Counted from the stretch's first letter, positions 1-8,176 are shown. The stretch is DNA of 13,704 bases from an uncultured cyanobacterium (GCA_903934745.1 CAIZOZ010000465.1:1-13704), one strand, 5' to 3'. The notes: generated from the letters alone by a model not told the origin. Translations and numbers: made by a program.

Positions 1-150
1 AGCAATATCCACCTCGAAGGCCTCATCTCTGCGTTGAATCTCGAAGTTATGGAAGATCAGGTAGCCATTCGGCAAGTGATCCCGCAGATGAGCTATCGCG
101 ACCCTTTCGGCATCATTGACGGGCTCGCCGATGGGGATTACGGTGGCCAT
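1..150 (-). CDS. mad6: NERD-domain protein, N-terminal 50 residues only (probable MADS kinase MAD6)
   Basis: This is the first 50 codons of a gene that runs off the left edge. The ATG is at 150, and the peptide begins MATVIPIGEPVNDAERVAIA and ends in EVDIA. This is the start of a NERD (nuclease-related) domain, including the conserved Asn-Asp-Ala-Glu and the Glu-Val-Asp near the cut. In the MADS family such a protein continues into a serine/threonine kinase domain. The kinase part is not visible here and is inferred from gene order. The start overlaps the stop of the specificity-subunit gene by one base (TAATG), so it is the next gene of the same operon. The NERD call is fairly secure; the MAD6 identity depends on context. 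Confidence 0.75.
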   Translation of the reverse strand, partial: MATVIPIGEPVNDAERVAIAHLRDHLPNGYLIFHNFEIQRRDEAFEVDIA

Positions 151-1544
151 TAGGGTGCCTTCTCAATGGCACGCTCCACGAGAGCAACTCCTTCCCGCTC
201 TCTACCAACGGCTTCATCCTCAAGCTTCCAGGCAAGGAGAACTTCCGATGCCACTTCTGCTCTCATAGACTCGCTTGGCCAGGGAATGGTGAGCTTCCCA
301 ATGTGCTTAGGATCCAACTGTGGAATGCTGGAACCGAACGCATTGCGTACTATCGCACGATAGCCATAGGCAGACGTAAGAAGTGCAAATAGAAATGCCG
401 CAACCTCAGGATTTGCAACCGCTATACGCATCAGGTGATTTGATACAACACTCCCATCGAAGTAGGGTGGAACTCGAACCATGGTTCCGATCAAGCCGCC
501 TATTTGCCCTGCATCTTGGATCAGCAGCCAGCCTGTGCTAACACGGTATTCTTCGATCCCACTCCACTTCTTTGCTAGGTAACCCCTTGGTGACGCATCA
601 AGCTGAAAGAGCTCTGTACCTGAAAAGTATGGATAGCCATATTCCGGGATGTCGACGTATCGACGCTTGAAAATCCCTGGCGTAAAAACTCTGGCCAAGT
701 CTGAGAGGAGACGAGACTCCGGAGCAGCTGCTGCGAGTTGTGCAGATGCCATTCTGCATGTGGGCGAGTGGAAAGCCGCATCAAAACGAGACAACTCTGA
801 ACTATTCACATCAAATGCAGCGAATGACGTCGGTGTGTCCGCTGAGGTGTAGTCCGCCAAGCCAAGACTTTTGAGCAGCAGCTGGCTTGAATTGTCTTTG
901 TGCTTTGCAGCCTGAGAACGTGCGTTGGCTGCACCCTCAATTTCAAGATGTATCCTCATCTCTACCTCCTCACCCAACCGAGGCACCGGTAGGCCAGCGA
1001 TGTGCTCAGGCTCGATGTGCTGGATGATGGCACCATAAGTGCCTGAAGTCACCAATGGAACGCCAAATCTGCTATTTAAGAAGGCGTATAGGTAACCGGG
1101 GGGGACCTTCTCTCGGTTGGGGATGACCCTTAGAACGTCTTCGGTGCAGGCCATTCCATCCATATCTGGCCGTGCATAGGCCATTCGACCGATTGATCCT
1201 GCTCGGGTGATCAGCGTATAGCCCTTCCGAATGAGCAGCTTCGGATTCTGCCGAACAGCCCGCTTTGATATAAATCTAAGTTTACTTAGATCTGCCTGCA
1301 GAATCGAGGTGCTGGTAAGGAACGGAACCCCATAAGTTGCATCCTCGACCCACTGACGTGTGATACGACCCGCATTAACAAGCCCTGAGATACCACCCTC
1401 GCAAAGATGTTCCAGCCTTTCCTTGGGGTAAGACAGCTCATCTAACCGAATTCGCGCTTCAAGTGCGCCCGTCATGTAAGGGTTGCAGTCCAGCCGCAGC
1501 CCATCGCGGGAAATCCAAGAGCTGGGGATGCTTTTGACTTTCAT
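150..1544 (-). CDS. mad5: Type I restriction-modification specificity subunit S (MADS MAD5-like)
   Basis: This 464-residue HsdS-type DNA-recognition subunit should guide the methyltransferase encoded two genes upstream to its target sequence. Two target-recognition domains are visible. The first spans about residues 25-190, with the typical GYTLITRAGSIGR segment and the IEPEHIAGLPVP ending. The second spans about 255-425, with GWLLIQDAGQIGGLIGT and LDPKHIGKLTIPWP. Each is followed by a helical spacer (about 191-226 and 426-464), the usual HsdS layout and length. The open frame extends 51 codons further upstream, but ATG 1544 is preferred because it overlaps the stop of the preceding gene by four bases (ATGA) and is where homology-like sequence begins. 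No HsdR subunit is seen nearby, which fits MADS better than classical type I restriction. Confidence 0.9.
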   Translation of the reverse strand: MKVKSIPSSWISRDGLRLDCNPYMTGALEARIRLDELSYPKERLEHLCEGGISGLVNAGRITRQWVEDATYGVPFLTSTSILQADLSKLRFISKRAVRQNPKLLIRKGYTLITRAGSIGRMAYARPDMDGMACTEDVLRVIPNREKVPPGYLYAFLNSRFGVPLVTSGTYGAIIQHIEPEHIAGLPVPRLGEEVEMRIHLEIEGAANARSQAAKHKDNSSQLLLKSLGLADYTSADTPTSFAAFDVNSSELSRFDAAFHSPTCRMASAQLAAAAPESRLLSDLARVFTPGIFKRRYVDIPEYGYPYFSGTELFQLDASPRGYLAKKWSGIEEYRVSTGWLLIQDAGQIGGLIGTMVRVPPYFDGSVVSNHLMRIAVANPEVAAFLFALLTSAYGYRAIVRNAFGSSIPQLDPKHIGKLTIPWPSESMRAEVASEVLLAWKLEDEAVGREREGVALVERAIEKAP

Positions 1545-2188
1545 GCCTGCTCCAATGGGAACCAGGCCCTTAGCTGTGCAAGGAACCTCAGAAAGGCAGG
1601 CTCTTGGCAGCGTTGGACAGAAACTTTGGCGGAAACCTCGCGGAAAAGACTTCGAGAGGGGGGTTTGCCCCGCACTCGTCCGTTGCGCAGAGCCCATGCC
1701 GCAGCCTCCTTTGGGCGGGCAGGCTTGGAATCACCTGCCAGTAGCCATCCATTGTCTTCAAGCGCAGGTCGCAGGGTATCCCACGACTCCCAACCAAGCG
1801 CAGATGCGGTGTGGGGAGAGTTTGACCAGAGCCACAGATCCGCTTCCGGTGAAACAACCAGCGCAAGGCCTCGTTCAGGAGGCCAGCCTGCATTTTCCAA
1901 GTGTGATCTTAATTGCTGCTCAATACATATGGCTCCAGGACTACCTGTCCACTCTGCATCGGCGATGACCACAGCATTGAGGTAATCGTCAGCAAAAGGC
2001 CGCATCAGTTCGTCTGCACGGGTATAGACACCAGGGTCGTACTGGCCAGCCGCTATTTTGATATCGCTCCTACTGTCGAAGCTGAATTGCGCACAACCAA
2101 TGGCATGGTGAATGCCAGGCCTATTGAGCAGTCCAGCAACAGATTCAGCCATGCTGCCGTCTGCAACGTACACGAGCCGGTCCCTCAT
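1541..2188 (-). CDS. mad4: Small partner protein of the AAA ATPase (MADS MAD4-like, TOPRIM/DUF4276-like)
   Basis: This 215-residue protein directly follows the AAA ATPase gene and overlaps it by ATGA. The N-terminus (VYVADGSMAES, residues 6-16) and a central acidic motif on a strand (VVIADAEW, residues 73-80, followed by the EAD at 115-117) resemble the layout of DUF4276/TOPRIM-like proteins, which are often paired with AAA_21-type ATPases. The usual first glutamate of the TOPRIM motif is not clearly present: the position reads ADGSMAE. The fold is therefore a suggestion, not a demonstration. In the MADS gene order this is the MAD4 slot, and I assign it mainly by position. Its biochemical role is unknown to me. 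A nuclease or sensor acting with MAD3 is the most likely job. Confidence 0.7.
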   Translation of the reverse strand: MRDRLVYVADGSMAESVAGLLNRPGIHHAIGCAQFSFDSRSDIKIAAGQYDPGVYTRADELMRPFADDYLNAVVIADAEWTGSPGAICIEQQLRSHLENAGWPPERGLALVVSPEADLWLWSNSPHTASALGWESWDTLRPALEDNGWLLAGDSKPARPKEAAAWALRNGRVRGKPPSRSLFREVSAKVSVQRCQEPAFLRFLAQLRAWFPLEQA

Positions 2189-3522
2189 TCAAAGACCCCT
2201 GTTGCAAACAGGCTGCCAAGGTCTATGGCACCTTTCCAATCCATGAGGCGTGGATGCTTTTCACCACGCAGAACTGTTGCTGCTCCGCTCCGATCCAGAC
2301 GAGTGATGATCAGTTCGGATAGCTGGCTGTCAGCAAGCACCACCGTCGAGTGGGTTGAGAGCCAGACCTGTTTTTCGTAGACCGAGCGCAACGAATCCAT
2401 GATGGCTGCGATGGCTTGGGGATGGATGCTGTTCTCGGGCTCCTCAATAACAACCAAAGCAGGCGCATTTGGCAGGTAGGCCACGAGGGTCAGGGCCATA
2501 ATTCGCAATGTTCCTTCCGACAGACCTGAGGAGGTGACGGCAAAGCCACCTTCATAGGTCACACGAAAGTAAGCATGGTGGTCTTCTTCTCGCTCAATCA
2601 CCTCAATGTTGGCGATCTGAGGTAGTGCTGTTTGAATATGGGAAACCCACCACCCATAGCGCTCGGGGTCTGAGTTTCGTAGCCCCAGGGCGAGCCACGG
2701 CAGGTTCTCGCCCGAAGCCATCAGCGTCCGATCCAGACCTGGTGGGGCTGCACGACGCAGTTCGGGCCACTTCGGGTCGAAGAACAGCGCGTCGCTCAGT
2801 AGAAGATTGAAAAACCAGCGCCCTGCTGGAAAGTCTGCTTCTGACTGATATTGAAGGAGCGGAAGCGCGGTAATCGTGGGATCGACTTCTGCTCGTAGCT
2901 CGCGAGGTGCCTTATCCACATCTGCACGACGGTAGCGAGGGTCCACTTTCTTTCCCATTGTCTCGGTACGGAAAATGGCAGCGTCAGTCTCACTATCCCT
3001 CAATACTTCTCGCTCGAGAATAAATCTCCAGTCTTTTGTTTCGCTGTTCTCCCCTTGAATCGGCAACCGCCCGCTTTCGTAGTCCTCAGAAGCTGGATAG
3101 ACGAAGAGGGATTCGTTGCGCACGATCAGCTGATGTCCATCTTTCACCTCCAGGCGCAACTCGTAGCGGATATGAGTGGGGTGCTTTTCGGGTGCCTCCC
3201 GGATAGAAACGCTCGCGGCATCAACCAATTGCCGCTTAATCTCATCCGGCAAACGGGCTTCAATGCCAAGAGTGAAGCTGTTGCGTTCGGAACGGAAAGT
3301 GAGTTCCGACAGGCTGGTCGCTCGAGCACCACGGCCGAGTATTCGACCCAAGAAGGCATGGGCGACATTGCGTGAACGCAACAGATCACCGATGAGCAGA
3401 GGGATGTCGAGGAGCGTCGTCTTGCCTGATCCGTTGGCTCCCGCAATCACTGCAAACTCTCCGAATGTGATCCCGAGATCCTCAAAGCAGCGGTAGTTGG
3501 TGGCGTCGATTCGTGTGATCAT
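2185..3522 (-). CDS. mad3: AAA family ATPase with ABC-like signature (MADS MAD3-like)
   Basis: This 445-residue ATPase is of the AAA_21/OLD-like class. It has Walker A GANGSGKT at residues 28-35, an ABC-type signature LSEG at 334-337, Walker B ending in the catalytic pair EEPENS at 360-365, and the switch histidine in STHS (His391). The N-terminus (MITRIDATNYRCFEDLGITF) is the typical RecF/SMC-like beginning of this class. The central region between Walker A and the signature is the usual variable insert. There is no fused TOPRIM nuclease; the separate downstream protein may supply that function. The gene overlaps the methyltransferase stop by ATGA and the next gene by ATGA, so the three are probably translated together. 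ATPase assignment is secure; the MAD3 name rests on gene order. Confidence 0.88.
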   Translation of the reverse strand: MITRIDATNYRCFEDLGITFGEFAVIAGANGSGKTTLLDIPLLIGDLLRSRNVAHAFLGRILGRGARATSLSELTFRSERNSFTLGIEARLPDEIKRQLVDAASVSIREAPEKHPTHIRYELRLEVKDGHQLIVRNESLFVYPASEDYESGRLPIQGENSETKDWRFILEREVLRDSETDAAIFRTETMGKKVDPRYRRADVDKAPRELRAEVDPTITALPLLQYQSEADFPAGRWFFNLLLSDALFFDPKWPELRRAAPPGLDRTLMASGENLPWLALGLRNSDPERYGWWVSHIQTALPQIANIEVIEREEDHHAYFRVTYEGGFAVTSSGLSEGTLRIMALTLVAYLPNAPALVVIEEPENSIHPQAIAAIMDSLRSVYEKQVWLSTHSTVVLADSQLSELIITRLDRSGAATVLRGEKHPRLMDWKGAIDLGSLFATGVFE

Positions 3523-5597
3523 GATTCGGGCATCGACTTGGTCTCACGAAACTTTTGATAAGCCTCAGCGATCCGTGGCAAATCGTCGTCAAGAGTCTTT
3601 TCCTTGCGTCGCAACACACGAACTACCGACTCGCCGGCCACTTTCACCCGCTCGCGGTATTCCTTATCGACGACCAATTCCTCACCGTCAGGCCCTCGCT
3701 TATAAAGTGTGTTGCCCCTTCGATCAAAGCCAACCTTTTCGGCGACGGCCATAAAGACGGGATAGTCAACCTGCTGGCCAAGATCTTCTGCACGGATCTC
3801 ATCATCTGTCTTCTTCTTCAGGAAAAGCAAACTGGTCAGGATGTTGACATTTGCTTCCACAATAAACACCTCTACGGGAAGGTCAACGCTGGCCAATACC
3901 CAAGAGTGCCTCAGAATCCACCATCGGATGTACTCATCACCCGGGTTGCCGAGGATCCCATCAGGTAGAACGATGCCCAACCTTCCACCGGGCTTCAACC
4001 AGGCCAGGGCACGCTCGATGAACAGCACCTCTGGTGCCACACTTCCCTGCAGCCGTCCAGTGTTCCGGAATCCCCCATCCTCGGTGCGCTCCCAGATGTA
4101 GGCAAGCTCGTAGTGCCGCAGGATATTTGGATCCGTAATCGGGATATCGGATCCAAAGGGTGGATTGGTCATCACCACATCCATTGTTCCGAGATCTGCC
4201 TTCCCCTTTGCCTCCACTACACCCTGTAGATCCCCCGCCGGGAATTCCAAGGAGTTCATATAGAACACCCTGGACTGGCCATTACTGGCCATCAGGATGT
4301 TCATCTGGGAGGCCCGAACCAAGAACGGATCAAAGTCGGCTCCGAACAGTTGGTTCTCAGCAAAGTGAATCAGCTGATCCTGAATCGAGAGAAACTCTTC
4401 GGTGGATTCTTCGCCACTTGGTACGTGAGCTTTCGCATGCAACTGGCGATCGACGTGCTTTAACGTAGATACCAGGAAGCCACCTGTGCCGCAGGCCATG
4501 TCCATGACTCGTTCATGGGGCTGTGGATCCAGGATCTCCACGACCAGATCCACAGGTCCCCTTGGTGTGAAGTACTGGCCCCGGTCGCCGCGGATGTTGT
4601 GCTTGACTAGTTCTTGGTAGGCAGCACCTTTGGCGTCCAAGGCGGTGCGGCCCAGGTCGTACTTGGCGAGCTCACCCACAATGAAGGCCAGGGCCCGATC
4701 CGACAGTTGCAGGCGCGGTGGGTTGTCGCGGAAGACTGTGTCTTTGTATTTTTCGGCGACTTCATCGACGAGCTGGGTAACCCGCTCACGGATCGCCTTC
4801 TGCCCCTCTAGATCAAACTGTTCATCGACGAGTTGCTTTTTGCCATTCACCTCTTTCTCGAACATGCCTGCCCAAAAGCGAGCGGGTTGATCCTTTGGCC
4901 GCCGCTCGTCGTGCAGCTTCGCGAAGATCAGATAGAGGAATTGCCAAAAGGCCGCATCCTTCGGCATCCCTTCATTGCCGTGGATGTAGTTATGGCAGCG
5001 CTTGAACGCCGTGAGCAGCATGTCGCGGTCGGCTCGCCGCAGTTGTTGATCGGATGCGACTGTCCGACTGCCCAGGGTGCCATCAGCGAGAGGCCAATCG
5101 CCCCGGGGTTGAAACTTAATATCAAACCTGGAGACTTCCTTCTGAAAAAAGTAGAAGTCGAGGCCATTAGTCCATAGTCCCCAGTTGCAATTCGCCGCCT
5201 CTTCCTCTCCCATGGCACCGTAGAGGAGGCCAAATTCCTTTTCGGCTTGCTTGTGGTCGCGCATTCTGTAGGCGCCTTTGCTCCCTGTCTTCGGTTCCTT
5301 GTCGCAAATCACAACCCGCTCGAGGTAATCGAGATTCTTGGGTTGCCCTGCCTCGAAGATGGCAATGTCAATCTTCTTGCTCCGTCCTTCCACCTTCATC
5401 TTGAAGTCCGGCACCATGTCATCGACTGAAATGCCGTACTCGTGAAATAACGCCCTCGCAATCCGCTGTCTGACCTGCTCTTTCGGCGTGTCCTTGACTG
5501 GGTTGCCGGTGATGTAGTCGAGGAGCTTCCCCTCCTCCAAAGAATCAATCTCCTCTTCCACCTGGGGCACAAGATCGTCCAATTCCAGGTCAGCCAT
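3519..5597 (-). CDS. mad2: N6-adenine DNA methyltransferase, HsdM-like with N-terminal HSDR_N-like domain (MADS MAD2-like)
   Basis: This 692-residue DNA methyltransferase transfers methyl from S-adenosylmethionine to adenine N6. The HsdM-type catalytic part shows RGQYFTPR at 339-346, motif I (SAM binding) DMACGTGGF at 366-374, and catalytic motif IV NPPFG at 478-482. Residues about 20-170 form an extra N-terminal domain resembling the HSDR_N region of type I restriction subunits (KKIDIAIFEAG at 74-84, then VVICDKEPK at 95-103). The usual Glu-x-Lys of a nuclease site is replaced by DKEPK there, so activity is doubtful. The protein is longer than ordinary HsdM (about 500-550 residues). It overlaps the HTH gene by eight bases and the ATPase gene by four. 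Together with the S subunit it should form the self-marking methylase of the defence locus. Confidence 0.9.
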   Translation of the reverse strand: MADLELDDLVPQVEEEIDSLEEGKLLDYITGNPVKDTPKEQVRQRIARALFHEYGISVDDMVPDFKMKVEGRSKKIDIAIFEAGQPKNLDYLERVVICDKEPKTGSKGAYRMRDHKQAEKEFGLLYGAMGEEEAANCNWGLWTNGLDFYFFQKEVSRFDIKFQPRGDWPLADGTLGSRTVASDQQLRRADRDMLLTAFKRCHNYIHGNEGMPKDAAFWQFLYLIFAKLHDERRPKDQPARFWAGMFEKEVNGKKQLVDEQFDLEGQKAIRERVTQLVDEVAEKYKDTVFRDNPPRLQLSDRALAFIVGELAKYDLGRTALDAKGAAYQELVKHNIRGDRGQYFTPRGPVDLVVEILDPQPHERVMDMACGTGGFLVSTLKHVDRQLHAKAHVPSGEESTEEFLSIQDQLIHFAENQLFGADFDPFLVRASQMNILMASNGQSRVFYMNSLEFPAGDLQGVVEAKGKADLGTMDVVMTNPPFGSDIPITDPNILRHYELAYIWERTEDGGFRNTGRLQGSVAPEVLFIERALAWLKPGGRLGIVLPDGILGNPGDEYIRWWILRHSWVLASVDLPVEVFIVEANVNILTSLLFLKKKTDDEIRAEDLGQQVDYPVFMAVAEKVGFDRRGNTLYKRGPDGEELVVDKEYRERVKVAGESVVRVLRRKEKTLDDDLPRIAEAYQKFRETKSMPES

Positions 5598-5865
5598 TGG
5601 TGCTGGTCTCCCCTAGCTCTTCATCGGTGCTGCTGGCTGCCCCTCCAGCTCGTACCCAGTCGTCTACGTCGTTCTTTTTGAACTTCCAGAAGCGACCGAC
5701 CCGATACCCCGGCATCCCCTTGGTGGTGACCCAGGCATAGACGGTGTCCTTGCTGACGCCCAGGTAGTCGGCCATCTCGTCGACGGCCAGCCAGCGGTCT
5801 TCGATGGCAGAGCTGTCCAGGGCATTGATGCAGGGCTTAGCACTTTGTCTAGCAGCGGCACCCAT
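5590..5865 (-). CDS. mad1: Excisionase-like helix-turn-helix DNA-binding protein (MADS MAD1-like)
   Basis: This 91-residue protein has a MerR/excisionase-type HTH at about residues 25-71: WLAVDEMADYLGVSKDTVYA, then the wing VGRFWKFKKNDVDDWV. Residues 1-20 and the Ser/Thr/Glu-rich tail look disordered. It is the first gene of the MADS-like operon and probably its transcriptional regulator, as in the MAD1 slot of known systems. ATG 5865 is the first good start. The upstream 125 bases hold a repeated 10-base motif and a possible promoter, fitting autoregulation. The stop overlaps the methyltransferase start by eight bases (ATGGCTGA). The HTH call is secure; the regulatory role is inferred. Confidence 0.85.
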   Translation of the reverse strand: MGAAARQSAKPCINALDSSAIEDRWLAVDEMADYLGVSKDTVYAWVTTKGMPGYRVGRFWKFKKNDVDDWVRAGGAASSTDEELGETSTNG

Positions 5866-5900
5866 GCTTCGGCAACGGTTCTGACACGAACCGACCCAGT

Positions 5901-5960
5901 CTGACCGGATCTGGCCGGATTTGAGCTGATTCTGCCGTGTCTTTAGCGGTCTGGCCGGTA
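5901..5960 (-). promoter_or_regulatory. Repeated 10-base motif, candidate operator for the MADS regulator
   Basis: Read on the minus strand, the motif (A/T)(A/T)CCGG(C/T)CAG occurs three times: TACCGGCCAG (5960-5951), ATCCGGCCAG (5920-5911) and ATCCGGTCAG (5910-5901). The last two are in tandem. The first is exactly 40 bases from the second, so all three lie on the same face of the helix at 10-base spacing. The first copy falls between a candidate -35 and -10 element and the pair falls downstream of them. This arrangement suits a repressor or activator such as the excisionase-like HTH protein encoded just downstream. Binding is inferred. Confidence 0.45.
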
Positions 5961-5969
5961 CCTGGTCAA
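5940..5969 (-). promoter_or_regulatory. Possible promoter of the MADS-like operon
   Basis: On the minus strand TTGACC (5969-5964; five of six bases of the -35 consensus) is followed after 18 bases by TAAAGA (5945-5940; a weak -10, three of six). The ATG of the HTH gene is about 75 bases downstream. The -10 is poor, so this is tentative. Support comes mainly from the position in the only sizeable gap of the operon and the repeated motif inside the spacer. Confidence 0.3.
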
Positions 5970-5990
5970 CGAATGCTGCGCGGGCCAGGG

Positions 5991-7049
5991 TTATGACCCC
6001 TCGTCGGTGGCCACCATCCAGACGCGTTTCAACGGCAGGGCAAGCCGGATCTCCTCGGGAAGCTGGGCGTAGTGGGTGAAGAGCTTTTCCAGCAGCTCCT
6101 TGCGGCTCCAGAGGCGCACCCGGAAAAAGTCCCGCGCCAGCTCCTTCTGGACATTGGGCTTGAAGCCTCCCCAGCTCACGAACAGGCAGGTTTCGGCACC
6201 GAACTTTTGGCCTGCGCCGATCAGCTTGTCGACCGTGGGCCGATCCACTGGATCCGAGCCTGACTTCACCTCCACGCAGATCTGCGGCTTCCCGAAGCCC
6301 AGCTCTCCACCTCCGGCCAGGATGTCGGCGCCGCCATCCGCTCCTTCTGGGCTGCGATAGGTCGTGTACCCCTCCGCCTGCAGGATCGCCTCCACCAGTA
6401 AGGCCAGGTCATGCCCTTTGAAACGGGCCTCGATCAATCGCTCAATGCGATCGGCCGCCAGCTCCTCGAGGTTGACGTTGGCTGCATCTGCAGCTTCCTC
6501 GCTCCCGGCATTCGCTTGGACTCCTGCTGGCGTGCGCGGCGCGGAATCCTTCACGCCCTCGGCCTTCCAGTTGCGCGCGGCCATCGCCTTGACCCGGGCC
6601 TCAGCGTCGTTGCGCTGGATCCGGCAGATCGTCATGAACGCTCCAAACGAATAAAGCAGGTCTTGGGGGAAGACGGTGCGAGGGATCAGGCCGCTGAACC
6701 AGTTGATGGTTCGCCAGTGGTAGTAGGGGTTGGGCCCTGCCGCTTCGAAGTGGTAAGTGCTGATCAGCTCGCCGATATACAGACCGGACTGGAGCTTTGA
6801 GGGCATCACAATCCAGTCCCCTTTGACCATCTCCTTCACGAACGGCCAGACCTGGGCGGACCAGTTCACAAGAGCCTTGGCCTTCTCGTCGGGGAAACGC
6901 TCCTCCAGTACCCGGATCAAACCCTGCCGATCAGGAAGCGTCCCCAGATCCACATCCAGGCCCTCCCAGGCCACATACACCCGGCCCTCATCGAGGAACT
7001 TCTGCTCGTGCTCGCCGCGGGATCCGGCGCGAATCACCCAAAGGGTCAT
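5991..7049 (-). CDS. Mrr-like restriction endonuclease with PUA/EVE-like N-terminal domain
   Basis: This 352-residue protein has two domains. Residues 1-145 (starting MTLWVIRAGSRGEHEQKFLD, with a GDWIVMPSK strand at 77-85) resemble the PUA/EVE-like domain found in front of Mrr-type nucleases, which can read modified bases. A low-complexity linker (about 160-195) leads to an Mrr catalytic domain of the PD-(D/E)xK fold. The site is complete: Asp242 in GGADIL, then Glu260-x-Lys262 in ICVEVKSG, with a later Gln281 in GAGQKFGA. It should cut DNA carrying some modification or other cue in the cytoplasm. ATG 7049 overlaps the TPR gene stop by four bases (ATGA), so the two are co-translated. It is the last gene of the three-gene set and sits 125 bases upstream of the MADS-like operon. 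Confidence 0.85.
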   Translation of the reverse strand: MTLWVIRAGSRGEHEQKFLDEGRVYVAWEGLDVDLGTLPDRQGLIRVLEERFPDEKAKALVNWSAQVWPFVKEMVKGDWIVMPSKLQSGLYIGELISTYHFEAAGPNPYYHWRTINWFSGLIPRTVFPQDLLYSFGAFMTICRIQRNDAEARVKAMAARNWKAEGVKDSAPRTPAGVQANAGSEEAADAANVNLEELAADRIERLIEARFKGHDLALLVEAILQAEGYTTYRSPEGADGGADILAGGGELGFGKPQICVEVKSGSDPVDRPTVDKLIGAGQKFGAETCLFVSWGGFKPNVQKELARDFFRVRLWSRKELLEKLFTHYAQLPEEIRLALPLKRVWMVATDEGS

Positions 7050-8176
7050 GGTTTCGTTCCTCCAGCCCCATGCAACCGCACCGCCTCCTGATACTCCGCC
7101 TCGATCCCCAGCCCTGAGTCCTCATCGGGCGTCAGCCGCTTCATACCCACCTCGATCAGGCAGGCCAGGGCCAGGTCGCTCCAGGTACCGGGCAGGTTCT
7201 TGAGGGTGCGGGAGGTACCGGGCTCGTTGATCTGCAGACCGCCCTGGCCCACAGCCGCCACTTCGCTGAGCACCGCCATGAACCGCGGCTGCTCCATCGC
7301 CTCGAATAGCTGCAGGGCTTGCAGGCAGTAGCTCACGGCGTCCTGGCGCAGCCCGTCGGGCTGATCGGCCCGCAGATCCCTGGCGGCGATGCTGCCCCGC
7401 AGCTCCTTGGCCTTGTTGGCCAGCTCGCCATAGGGCTGGGCCTCGATCACCTGCAGCAGCAGCTGGTCGGCCTCGTCGCGGTGCTCTTTGGCATCGAGCT
7501 CCAGCAACGCCCGGGCCAGGTTGAAGCTGGCGATCAGATCATCCGGTGCCACCGCCAACGCCTGGCGGAAGCGTTCGGCCCCAGCGGCATAGGCCCCGGC
7601 GATCACCAGCAGGCCGCCGAGGCTGCGCAGGGCAAAGCTGTTCTGCGGCTCCAGCTCGATCGCCGCCTCCAAGGCCTGGCGGGCTACAGCCTTGTCGCTC
7701 AGCCGCATGGCTGCCAGGGCCAGCGCCACCTGGGCATTGGCCTGGGCATGGTCATCACCGGCGTTGGCCACCACCGCCCGGCGCAGCAGCAGCCGGGCCT
7801 CCTCGAGCTTGCCCTCCTCACTGGCGAGCACGCCGAGGTTGTAGAGCGCCACGGGGTGCTCGGGTTCGAGCTGCAGCAGGGTTTCCAGCAGCGGCCGTGC
7901 CTCATCAAACCGTCGCTGCTGCAGGAGTGGCCCGATCGAGGCCATCGCCGGTGCCCCCGGCCCTGCCGGATCTGGTGCTGCTGGTTCCCAGGCCACCTCG
8001 ATGCGGCCGGCGGCGAACACCACCGTCAGCTGGCCGCCCATGGAGGCATACGACTTCTGGAAGTAGTCGGTCACCGCCCGGTGAAAGGCTTCTGTGCCGG
8101 GGGTGCGGCTGCCCTCCGGCAACAGCGAGGCGTCAAAGATGGCCTCCTCGATCGAAAACGCGGTGCCTTCGATCAC
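7046..8176 (-). CDS. Tetratricopeptide repeat protein
   Basis: This 376-residue soluble protein starts with GTG at 8176, which overlaps the stop of the preceding gene (GTGA). Residues about 80-250 are helical TPR repeats (for example HPVALYNLGVLASEEGKLEEA, NSFALRSLGGLLVIAGAYAAGAE, DLIASFNLARALLELDAK), normally a protein-interaction scaffold. The N-terminal 65 residues form a separate small domain. The C-terminal part (about 280-370; RTLKNLPGTWSDLALACLIE and a conserved Asp-rich stretch near 351-361) is a domain I recognise from other bacterial TPR proteins but cannot name. No signal peptide or membrane segment is seen. It lies between an unknown protein and an Mrr-like nuclease in a translationally coupled set, so a scaffold or sensor role for the nuclease is plausible but inferred. 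Confidence 0.8.
   Translation of the reverse strand: MIEGTAFSIEEAIFDASLLPEGSRTPGTEAFHRAVTDYFQKSYASMGGQLTVVFAAGRIEVAWEPAAPDPAGPGAPAMASIGPLLQQRRFDEARPLLETLLQLEPEHPVALYNLGVLASEEGKLEEARLLLRRAVVANAGDDHAQANAQVALALAAMRLSDKAVARQALEAAIELEPQNSFALRSLGGLLVIAGAYAAGAERFRQALAVAPDDLIASFNLARALLELDAKEHRDEADQLLLQVIEAQPYGELANKAKELRGSIAARDLRADQPDGLRQDAVSYCLQALQLFEAMEQPRFMAVLSEVAAVGQGGLQINEPGTSRTLKNLPGTWSDLALACLIEVGMKRLTPDEDSGLGIEAEYQEAVRLHGAGGTKP

Noticed and set aside
1545..1697. N-terminal extension of the specificity subunit by 51 residues
   Set aside because: The extra stretch overlaps the preceding gene extensively and is not HsdS-like; the ATGA overlap at 1541-1544 marks the likely start.
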